From assembly GCF_947179165.1 (NCBI RefSeq), contig NC_077242.1, forward strand, positions 41,176,097 to 41,240,096: DNA of 64,000 nt, read 5' to 3'. Origin of the DNA: Solanum dulcamara. Lineage: Eukaryota; Streptophyta; Magnoliopsida; Solanales; Solanaceae. Below the pieces are notes generated by a model, which was not told where the DNA came from, searched no databases, and saw only the letters and a program-made list of their open reading frames with translations. A program made the position numbers and the translations under genes. Below are positions 55,890 to 64,000 of the stretch, one piece after another (the stretch's first letter is position 1; the number at the start of each line of letters is the position of its first letter).

Positions 55890-58631
55890 AATAACCTGTG
55901 GGATTTAGACCTTGTGTTGATGTTGCTTTTGACTGCAACATTATCTGGGTTGCTGATTAAGCTTTGTTTACTCCTCTTCCTTTCTTGCTTACTTTTGGAT
56001 ACATTCTTCTTCTTTTCTTGCTGATTTTCCTTATGCAATGAGGCTGTCATAGTGGATCTGAATGCCTCCAGTTGGTTTTCTTGTTGTTCATCCTCCCACT
56101 GGTCAGGGTCTTCCTCATCTTCAGAGTGAGTGACCCTATATTCATCAGATAAGTCTTCTGAACTGCCTTCTTTACTCAGTATCTGCCTCTCATTGGATAC
56201 ATCATGAATTTGCATAGGTATGGCATGATCAGTAACTGAGTACTCTTCTTCAGAATCATCTGATATGGTTTTCTGATTAAGTTCACAATGCTCTATAGAA
56301 GGCACCTGAATCCCTGCTTGGTTTTCAACCAGGACATAATTTACTCTTGGCAGAGTCTCAAGCTGTGGTTGTATAGTCTTTCTCTTTTTCAGTGCCTCCC
56401 TTTTCTTTTTACTCAGTGATAGAGTAGATTTGTTATTCAATGAATGAGGTGTTGCACACTGATTTTGTTCAGTATCCCCTTTATCTGGCACCTTGACTTG
56501 CAAACTTTGCTCTGTAGTATGTTGCACATTTGTTTGTTGACTGAGCAATTGAGTAGCTTGAAGAGTGGTTGCAGGGGTTTCATAGTCTTGCCTATCGTCA
56601 ATCAAATTAGATTCCCTCCCCTTGGTACCCCCTTCCTGCAGGTTAGTAGGGATCTCCTGACTTCCCCCTTCCTTACCTCCTTCAACTACTTTAGCAGCAT
56701 CAGCAGATAAAACTTTCAATAAAGTAGTGGGGGAGCCATGGGGGTGTGGGAGCATTAAGTCAATACCTGGGTTTGTAGCATTGATTTCATTGGCTTCCAC
56801 ATTGATAATTGAATTAGTAGCATGCCTGGTGATCTCATTACCATGAGTTCCTTGATTCTTTGGATGTTGGGAGGTGGTAGCATCATTTCTATGGGGTTGT
56901 CTCTGAACTTTAGAGATAACATTACCTTTTTGAGTACTTTGTGGTCCTGCATTTGAGTTAGTGGGCCAAGATCAGTATAAGTATTGGAGATAATGGAAAT
57001 AGCTTTAGGGTTAGAAAACTTACCTGAGCTTGTGTTGTTCTGTTGCACTGGCACATATTTACCTTTGGCTTGTGCTGTTGTGGTTTTGATGCCCTGGTTC
57101 TGCTGAACAGTATTGAGTCCTTTATTTTGCTTTCTTTTTTGAATTTGCCAACCATTTTCCTCCCTATTAGCATTGGCATTTTGTGGTAGAGGTGGTATAT
57201 TAGCTGCTGAATGGTTGTTCTGGACTTGAATCCTGTCAGCTTGTGGATGTTCATGGTCTTTAGACTTGGCTGCTGCAGTTCCTGCTTGCCACACATTCTT
57301 ATTTGTATTATTATTCATGGTCTGTGTTTGGTTTGGAACTTCAGTTGGTAATGTGTGGTCCTTTTCTGTACAACAGAAGTTTGAGGGTCCTCTTGGTCAT
57401 TTCCATTTCTGTTCTCCCTGGTCTTGCTCTTTTTAGCAGTTTCTTCATCCTTTCTTCTCTTTTGTTCATCATCCCTCCTCTTAATATTACAAGCATGCTG
57501 CATATGTCCCTGGTGTTTACAGTACATACAGTATTCTGGGACATTCTCATATTGGAGAGTTTGCCATCTTCCTATGTTGGGATCCTTTTTATCATGGCCA
57601 AGCCACACATGAGGAGGTCTCTCCTTAGTGATATCAACCTGAACTTTCACCTTGGCAGTGCTCCCTCTAGTCTTCTGAATGGATGTTGCATCCATGAATA
57701 ATTCTTTGCCAACAGGAGCAAGCAAAGTAGTCACAAACTCCTTAGTGTAACAATGTCAGGGGAGCTCAGGAAGGGCCACCCAAATTGGCACAATAGGAGT
57801 CTCTTCCTCAGGCCTGAATGTTGGTGTCCGGGTCTGTATTCTCATACCTTGTCCCTCAATTATCATTCTCTGTTTGGTACACACTGTGGTGTAGTCTATT
57901 TCATTATCCAGGTCAATGTACACATGCCTTGCATTAAAATGAGCAATCTTAACTCCTCCTACAAGTTGAGTTTGGAGGATGAAGCTTCTCCTGATAAGCT
58001 CTATTTTGGGCATGGTATTGGTGAATTTACCCACTAGAGTAAATTTACATTTTTCAGCTAATTTGACCATGAAATCATTGTTGTCATATAGCACTGCAGG
58101 AAGACCTTGTCTAGTGGTGTATATAGGTGTAGATAATTCTACAGGGGTCTCAGTTCTTGCTTGATTGATTCTCAATTTAGTAGCAAAGGTTTGAGTTACA
58201 GTATAAGGGGCTGGCTGAGGGACCTGTTCTTTTCTGTTAGGGAACTGAGTCTTCTGAGCATTTTGAATGGTATTGTCATTATGATGAGTTTGATTATTGA
58301 GAATTTTGGAACCTTGATTGTTAGGAGTATGCCTATCAAAATTATTAGAAATCTTAGGGAAGTTATTTTGATAGGTGGTAGGTCTGTTGACTTGTGGGAG
58401 ACTATTTTGCTGAGGATTATTATTGATATGAACCTTGGTAGTTTTTCCAGGATTGTTTTTAGCCATAGTATCAGTACCCTGCATAGAAGTAGCACCAGCA
58501 GTACCAGGGTGCTCATTTGCATGAACATCACTGGCTTTCAACACAACATCATCTTCAGTACTCAAAATAGAGGGAATAGCATTACGAGGCACCCCCATAT
58601 CAAGTTTCCTTGTATCAGCATTAGGCACCAA
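55886..58631 (-). pseudogene. LINE ORF1: DUF4283-like RNA-binding protein with CCHC knuckle
   Basis: On the minus strand it starts at ATG 58631. An N-terminal Asn/Gln/Thr-rich region of about 130 residues leads to a DUF4283-like fold (LAEKCKFTLVGKFTNTMPKI; IWVALPELP; GKELFMDATSIQKTRG), then an intact knuckle CMYCKHQGHMQHAC (57545-57480). A long variable C-terminal part follows, with GWQIQKRKQNKG, an acidic stretch (SEDEEDPDQWEDEQQE) and basic ends KKKREALKKRKT and KSKQERKRSKQ. It ends TGA 55886-55888. Breaks: an in-frame TGA at 57756-57758 and two frameshifts (before 57318 and near 56790). In this family ORF1 binds the LINE RNA. Confidence 0.82.
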
Positions 58632-58720
58632 ATTATTTTCTAAACATTGCCCACTATTAGGAAGTTCAAGATGATTAGGATATAGTTGAGTATCCTTAGG
58701 AGAACAAACAAACTGATCCT
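58632..58720 (-). other. LINE 5' leader and boundary with element G
   Basis: Short sequence upstream of ORF1 on the minus strand. Where the LINE ends and the G LTR begins cannot be fixed by eye; 58720 is a guess within about 60 bases. Confidence 0.4.
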
Positions 58721-60113
58721 ACATATTGAAGTCAAGAGATTGAGAGCATGCTTGGACTTAATCTATGCTTAGACTAGTTTTTGTCATAGACTTGCGATAT
58801 TTGGAGACCTTAGGCCTTGTTCCTACTCCGATATTGACTTAGATGACTTAGATCCATATAGACTGACATAACAGACTTGGGTTGGGTATTAAATGCCTTA
58901 GACAAGATGTTGCATCAGCTTTGATGACCTTCTACCCCTTCTCCCTCTTCTTATATTGATGATTTAAGGTTCTAGCCTCTCTTGATGACTTGGGACTGGG
59001 TAAGGTTCGAGCTTGGAGTGTTGAGGAGATTATCTGAGAATGGATGTAGTTCCATAATAATTTTATGATGATCAGTTGGCATAAGATCATTTGGCAGCCA
59101 TTAACATTGCGATTCAAGGTCTGGTCATATTTCCCTTTATATTCTCCAAAGTTGATACACTGTGACTACGATCTATTACCCTTCAAGAATCATTTGTGGT
59201 TCAAGCTCCAAGCTTTGTACTCCTTAGTTGAGCTGCTACTATTGATTATATGTAGGTTATTATTGGCTACTTCGAGATTCATCCATGGTTTGAGGTCCGG
59301 GCTCTGTACTCCCTTGCTAGTCAGCATTTATTATTTACTTGGAGGTTATCCAACATTTGGGTTCGAACTATGCTTTTTCGGCTCTGAACTCATTATTACC
59401 TATTCCTATAGTTTTAGCTATTCTATGTACCCCTAAGGCTTATGGGGTTCAGCTCGAGTTTTTATTCAAACTTACACATGAGTGTACCTTTTGGGTTTAT
59501 GGGGCCCAGTTAGGTTTAGTTAGCTATACTTAGTTGTCTTCTATTCTTAGTACACTCATGTGTATCTCCCTTGCATTCTGTTACCTCTTTTGTTCTAGAT
59601 TCTATCTTTTCATATTGCTTTTACTTTTTTAGCTCAATCGGCCTATGATGCCTACTGGGTACCTGTTGTTTTGGTACTTATACTATACTCTACATATGTT
59701 TTTTGTTGATGTAGGTTAAAGCACAATCTACCAGTGTAGATCTCGAGCATACTACAGTCTGATCCTGAGTTGAGGGTGAGCACACGATGTCCTTGATTTA
59801 TCCATATCCTTTTGTATATATATATTATGACTAGTTTTTTGATTTTTGAGACAAGTCTTGATTTTCCTGGTCCACTTTTGGGGCTTGCACTATTTTATTT
59901 AGACAGCTCTGTATATTTGACTTCCAGGTTCTGGGAGGGATCTTTTGTTGAATATATTTTTGGCTTACTTTTGCTTATTCTATTGTAAATTCGACTAAAT
60001 TTTTGGTTTAGTTTTGCCCTTGATCCTATTACTTGCAGTTCTGGGATAGGGGTCGACTTAACTACTGGTAGGGTATAGTAAGTGCTATCATGACTCGAGA
60101 AATTGAGTCGTAA
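58721..60113 (+). repeat. Gypsy element G: 5' LTR (start lost or unclear)
   Basis: About 1.4 kb of AT/pyrimidine-rich noncoding sequence, ending CATGACTCGAGAAATTGAGTCG, then TAA, just before a perfect primer site. The start is not recognisable and is probably lost at the LINE junction. No GTAC dyad of the kind in the other LTRs is seen, so G is another lineage. Confidence 0.65.
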
Positions 60114-60118
60114 AAAGT

Positions 60119-60130
60119 TGGTATCAGAGC
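60119..60130 (+). other. Element G primer binding site (tRNA-iMet)
   Basis: TGGTATCAGAGC, a perfect match to the complement of the initiator Met-tRNA 3' end. Confidence 0.88.
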
Positions 60131-60331
60131 CTTAGATTCACCAGTCTTACTTGTACAGAGCTAACATCTAGTAGATTCCTGTGGATCGGTGCGAAGACGA
60201 CCGTAACTTATCCTCAAAAGGCTATATGATGTCGTTAGGAAGATTTCCTCTTTTGTATCGCTTTTGTGCAGTGTGTGTCTTATTGGTTTCACGGAATATC
60301 ACTTGCCTTATTCTTTTACAGGATATCTCAC

Positions 60332-60915
60332 ATGCATGGTACCGTAGTAGGGGGTGATGCACTTGTGCCCATATATAGAGCCTCATCTTGGGGTAAAAAC
60401 CGACCTCAAGGTCATGTGAGGGCTGCAACACCAGCTCGTGATAGAGAGAGGACTCCGGAACCAAGGGAAGAGCCTCAGGTAGCTCCTATTTATCCTCAGC
60501 CGATTGGCCAGGGACAATCCCAGCCACCACCCACACCAGCTATGGCTCTTGAGCTACAGGCCCCCATTATTCAACTTTTAAAAGTGTTAGGGGGCATGCA
60601 GGAGGCCCCAGCTCTAGCCCCAGTCATGCCAGTACCGTAGGGTCAGCCTGCAACTGTGACTCTAGAGGTTCAGCCGCCACTAGTTGTCATTGCCAATCAG
60701 CCAGACATAGCAGATGGGTCATGCCTCTGCGGGAGCAGAAGATGTTCGTGGTGTTTCAAAGATTGTCTCCACCAAAAATTTTTGGAGCTATAGGGGAGGA
60801 CTTTCATGAGTTTCTTATGACTTACCAAGAGCAGTTATAGTCCTTAGGTCTCGTGGAGTTGAGAGGAGCCGACTTTACCGCTCATTAGTTTTGCGGGCCA
60901 GCCAAGCAGTGGTGG
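60332..60915 (+). pseudogene. Element G gag, N-terminal part
   Basis: Starts at ATG 60332 (MHGTVVGGDALVPIYRASSW). A Pro/Gln-rich N-terminal region (PIGQGQSQPPPTPAMAL) is open to TAG 60638-60640. The capsid start follows past a frameshift near 60720: KMFVVFQRLSPPKIFGAIGE and FHEFLMTYQEQL, VELRGADFTAH, FCGPAKQWW. The frame is interrupted at 60916 by the LTR of F. The rest of G is not in the window. Confidence 0.72.
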
Positions 60916-61675
60916 TGTCTAACACCCCATACTATTCTAACTTAGATTAATTCTGAAAAGCTAAGAGTAAAGAGAAATAGTGCACTGTCAGTGGACTATG
61001 AGTAGGCCCTACGACCCTTAAAAAGCAAAATTTTGACTTAGTGAAATTCATCATACGAGTGGTTTCTATGGCCCATAGAAGATTTTATAGACCATTGAAA
61101 GGGTCCGTGGAAGTGGCCCTAAGCCCAAACCTCAGACCCTATTCCTACAAGCCACTTTACGAATCATCAAATATCGTACGACCTGTAGGGACAGATTGTA
61201 AAACCTTATGTCACATTCCATTAGCTACTGGAACAAGTCCTACAACCAGGTTTACAACCCATAACAAATTCTACGACTCGTAAAAGAGGGTAAGTCCAAT
61301 TCCCTAATGAGTTTCTACGAAGAATTCCTATGAGACTTCAAAGGGTCTATGACCCGTAGAGAGGGCTTATAGGCCTAACAAGACTCAAACTAGTATATTC
61401 CAATTTTGGTACTTAGTTTCCACGAGAGGGTCCCTACGGATAGTAGGTCAGTTTCAGAGATCATGTTCTAAACCATTTATGTATTTATGTACTTGAGTAT
61501 TTGAGATTATTACCTAAGATAGAATTACTTGTATTCTTTATCTATGCCCATTTGAGTTACATTTTCAATGAGTTAATCTTTCGCTTAGTAGTTAGCTGGG
61601 CCAAAGGTTCGCATGGGAACCATCAATAGTTTCTGAGTGCCGACCATGCCTAGGGTATAGACTCGGGGTACGACA
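60916..61675 (+). repeat. Element F 5' LTR, internally deleted
   Basis: TGTCTAACACCCC...GTACGACA, only about 760 bp. The first 500 bases match the start of the C LTR and the last 200 match its end, so about 1.5 kb is missing from the middle, including the GTAC dyad. It carries the same CTATGGCCCATAG-type dyads (61065-61075, 61350-61360). It interrupts the gag of G. Confidence 0.78.
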
Positions 61676-61679
61676 AACT

Positions 61680-61691
61680 TAGTATCAGAGC
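61680..61691 (+). other. Element F primer binding site
   Basis: TAGTATCAGAGC, one mismatch to the tRNA-iMet complement, five bases after the LTR end. Confidence 0.82.
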
Positions 61692-61891
61692 ACAAAGTTC
61701 AAGAGTCTTAGGATGTCTATAAAGCCGAGTCTAGTAGAATCTTTTTTATTGATGTGAAGTATGCCACATCTATAACAGGGATGCTATAGGACTGTAGGAA
61801 TTATTTCCCTTCTTTCATACTCCAAGTTCATGCGATGGAGTTTAACTCTATAAAGTCTCCTTCTAATTCATGTGTTTCACATTTTTAGGCC

Positions 61892-63024
61892 ATGCCTTCA
61901 AAATACACTTTGAGTCAAAGGAATGTCATCGATAATGAGATTCCACCACCGTCTAGAGTGCAAACCTAAAATCGAGCCTGAGCAATTGAGACTGAGAATG
62001 AGAATAGAACTCAAGAATATCAACTAACTACTCAGCCAACCATGACTTCTAAGGCTGAGTTTAGAGGAGTAATTTACATGCTCACCCAGTTGATGACTGC
62101 TCAGTCAGGCCGTTAGAGTACTCCAATGCCTAGCTCTAGTTCTCAAGATTTCTCTACTGCTACGAGAGATTTCTTGAGGATGAACCTACTAGTCTTCACT
62201 GGATCCAGAGTTGGGAGGATCCCCAATACTTCATAGATGAGAAGTAATTCTGAAAACTACGCATGCGAATGAGATCGAGGGAGTTGAGCTTGTTTCCTAT
62301 CAGCTCAAAGATGTTGTGAATGTCTAGTACAATTAGTGGGAGGACATTAATGATAAGGATGTTGAGCCTACAGTTTGGGATGAGTTTGATAATCATTCCT
62401 AGACCACTTTTTTTATGAGAGATGAGGAAGAAAACGTTAAGGAGTTCGTGAAAGCAAGAGGGGCTGACTATTAAAGAGTACAACCTTAAGTTCATCGAGT
62501 TGTCCAGGTATGCTCTAGAGATGATTCCAGATGTTAAAACAAAGATTAGGAAGTTTGTCTTTGGCTTAGGCAAGCATATGAAAAAGGAGTGTTAGGCTGC
62601 CATGTTGAGTTAGGATATGGACACCTCCAGACTTATGGTGTATGCTCAACAAGTTGAGGAGAATAAGAGGACAGATAGGGAAGAACACCAGAGTAAGAAA
62701 GCCAAATCTGCAGGTAATGAGTCTAACCACCAGAAGAGTGGTAATAACAACCGTTCTTTCATTCAGAAGAGGTCTTCTAACTATACTCTATCATCATTGA
62801 GGGCACTTGCAGTGAACAACCAAAATGAACAGAGGTCCCAGATCAACCAAAATTTTAGAGCTCAAAGCTCTCAATCTCAAGATAGTGTGGCCCAAAGTTC
62901 TTCTTGTAATCCATTTTGTGGCAAGTGTAGTAGACTCCATTTTGGAGAGTCTCATGATAGCACTAATGGTTGTTATATTCTTGGTCTTATGGGTCACTTT
63001 ATGAGAGATCGCCCGTCAGACTAA
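61892..63024 (+). pseudogene. Element F gag
   Basis: Starts at ATG 61892 (MPSKYTLSQRNVIDNEIPPP). Capsid-like segments follow (FRGVIYMLTQLMTAQSG; LSRYALEM-like bases near 62500; QDMDTSRLMVYAQQVEE near 62610). The last part is open (62617-63024), rich in Ser, Asn and Gln, and ends with knuckle-like CGKCSRLHFGES and CYILGLMGHFMRD, in which the second Cys of the second knuckle is lost. Stops occur near 61966, 62115 and 62325. Confidence 0.75.
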
Positions 63025-63134
63025 CAAGGTAATAGGGAAATAGGGCCTATTCATCTTTAGCAGTACCACCAGGTAAATATAACCAGAGAGGTACTAATTC
63101 GGGAGCAGGCAGAGGTTCAAACTATCTATATTCT

Positions 63135-63600
63135 ATGGCTATTCACCAAGACCAACAGAACTCACCAAATGTTGTCACTGGTATGCTTCGAGTCCTTTCT
63201 TATGATGTTTATGTTTTATTCGATCAGAGTGCAACTTTATCTTTCGTAACTCCTTTTGTGGCTATTAAGTTTGGGATCCATCTTGAACAACTCTTAGAGC
63301 CTTTTAGTGTTTCTAATTCTGTTGGTGAGTCCATCCTAGCTAAGAGAGTCTAAAGAGATTGTACAGTTTCTATTTATGATAAACATACTTCAGCAGGCAT
63401 AGTTGATTTAGACATGGTAGATTTTGACATCATTTTTGGTATGGACTGGCTTTATGCCTATTATGCCTCAGTTAATCGTAGAACTTGAGTTATCAAGTTT
63501 AAGTTTTTGAATGAGCCAGCTATTGAGGATAAAGGCAATCCAGTAGTGCCAAAAGATCAATTTATTTCTATTTTAAGGCCAGAAAGTTAGTTTTAAGGGG
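63135..63600 (+). pseudogene. Element F aspartic protease
   Basis: SPNVVTGMLRVLSYDVYVLF leads to DQSATLSFVTPFVAIKFGI. The catalytic triplet D-S/T-G has become D-Q-S. After a stop near 63352: CTVSIYDKHT and DFDIIFGMDWLYAYYASVN. Confidence 0.78.
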
Positions 63601-64000
63601 TGTATCTATCACAATGTTTGAGTTAGAGATGATAGTATGGAGACACCATCCCTTCAGTCATTTCTAGTCGTAAATGAGTTTAGTGAAGTATTTCCTAAGT
63701 ATTTACTTGAAGTCTTTCACGATAGGAAGATGGACTTCATAATAGATGTTCTTCCTAATACACAACCAATCTCTATTCTGTTAGATAGAATGGCTCCAAC
63801 CGAGTTAAAAGAGTTAAAAAAGCAGTTGAAAGATCTTCTAGATAAGGGATTCATTAGGCCGAGTGTCTCACCTTGGGACGCTCCTATTCTATTCGTGCAA
63901 AATAAAGATGATTCTCTTAGAATATGCATTGACTACCGTCAGTTGAACATGGTCAACATAAAGAATAACTACCCTCCTCTGAGAATTGATGAACTGTTCG
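63601..64000 (+). pseudogene. Element F reverse transcriptase, N-terminal part (runs off the window)
   Basis: [73 protein letters not shown] and [20 protein letters not shown] match the RT fingers of A, B and D. It continues past 64000, so F extends beyond the window. Confidence 0.82.

Larger units (their letters stand above)
49016..58720 (-). mobile_element. L1-type LINE, nearly full length, minus strand
   Basis: On the minus strand the order is a short 5' leader (to 58632), ORF1 (58631-55886), ORF2 with endonuclease, RT, zinc knuckle and RNase H (55889-51684), a 2.7 kb tail, and a short A-rich end (plus-strand T5 at 49016-49020). This is the layout of plant L1/RIL non-LTR retrotransposons. 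The right limit is approximate, because no target duplication was found at 58640-58760. It is much better preserved than the gypsy elements around it and is thus probably younger. Confidence 0.82.

Noticed and set aside
58161..58643. 160-codon plus-strand open frame
   Set aside because: Antisense to LINE ORF1; no start context or family motif of its own.
60119..60130. tRNA-like word TGGTATCAGAGC
   Set aside because: It is a primer binding site next to an LTR. No cloverleaf surrounds it, nor the similar words at 12593, 18818 and 61680.

Overview
This window looks like gene-free, repeat-packed heterochromatin of a dicot plant. Family resemblance points to the Solanaceae (a Solanum- or Capsicum-like genome). 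That assignment is inference from remembered resemblance, not from a search. I see no host protein gene, tRNA, rRNA, CRISPR or organellar insert. Almost every stretch belongs to a transposable element, mostly Ty3/gypsy chromoviruses of the Tekay/Del type: gag with CCHC knuckles, aspartic protease, reverse transcriptase with FIDD, RNase H, integrase with H2C2 and DDE, a chromodomain, 2-2.3 kb LTRs and a tRNA-iMet primer site.

Layout. Bases 1-15173 hold the 3' end of chromovirus C. Its LTR (426-2485, 14912-15173) is split by a complete minus-strand chromovirus A (2486-14911), whose own 3' LTR is split by solo LTR J (3020-6318). C itself abuts an older pol fragment, E (15174-16390), so four layers are visible. 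E runs without an LTR into the gag of a second old copy, E2 (16391-16699 and 25618-27770). E2 is split by complete element D (16700-25617) with a perfect CAAAG target duplication. E2 RNase H then runs directly into the gag of B (27771-41879), which lacks a 5' LTR but has the most intact integrase. Two large solo LTRs, L (30435-33581) and K (33603-37674), sit 16 host bases apart inside B's RNase H.

The right part holds a minus-strand gypsy remnant H (41880-44510), a decayed hAT DNA transposon (44511 to about 47680), a plus-strand LTR I of the same family as H (47704-49015), a long L1-type LINE on the minus strand (49016 to about 58720), the LTR, primer site and gag of element G (58721-60915), and element F (60916 to the window end), which interrupts G's gag.

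All coding regions are decayed. The longest open stretches are A protease-RT (322 codons), B integrase-chromodomain (357 codons), the hAT C-terminal dimerisation domain (194 codons) and the LINE ORFs. In the LINE, the four stops whose original residue can be read from family motifs all fit C-to-T or G-to-A change, as expected for methylated DNA.

The most unusual structure is in the LTRs, not the genes. Different LTR families each carry an array of their own short dyad-symmetric word: CTATGGNCCATAG in C/F, a GACTCRTAG word in D, CCGCTTAAGCGG in H, ATCGCGAT in I, an AGCAGGTGA hairpin in L, and GAGTCC...GGGCCGGGTAC in J/K/L. Seven elements also keep a GTAC hairpin late in the LTR. The LINE is notable for an ATGA overlap of ORF1 and ORF2, and for a 2.7 kb tail with in-frame repeats and a reading frame that stays open past the ORF2 stop.
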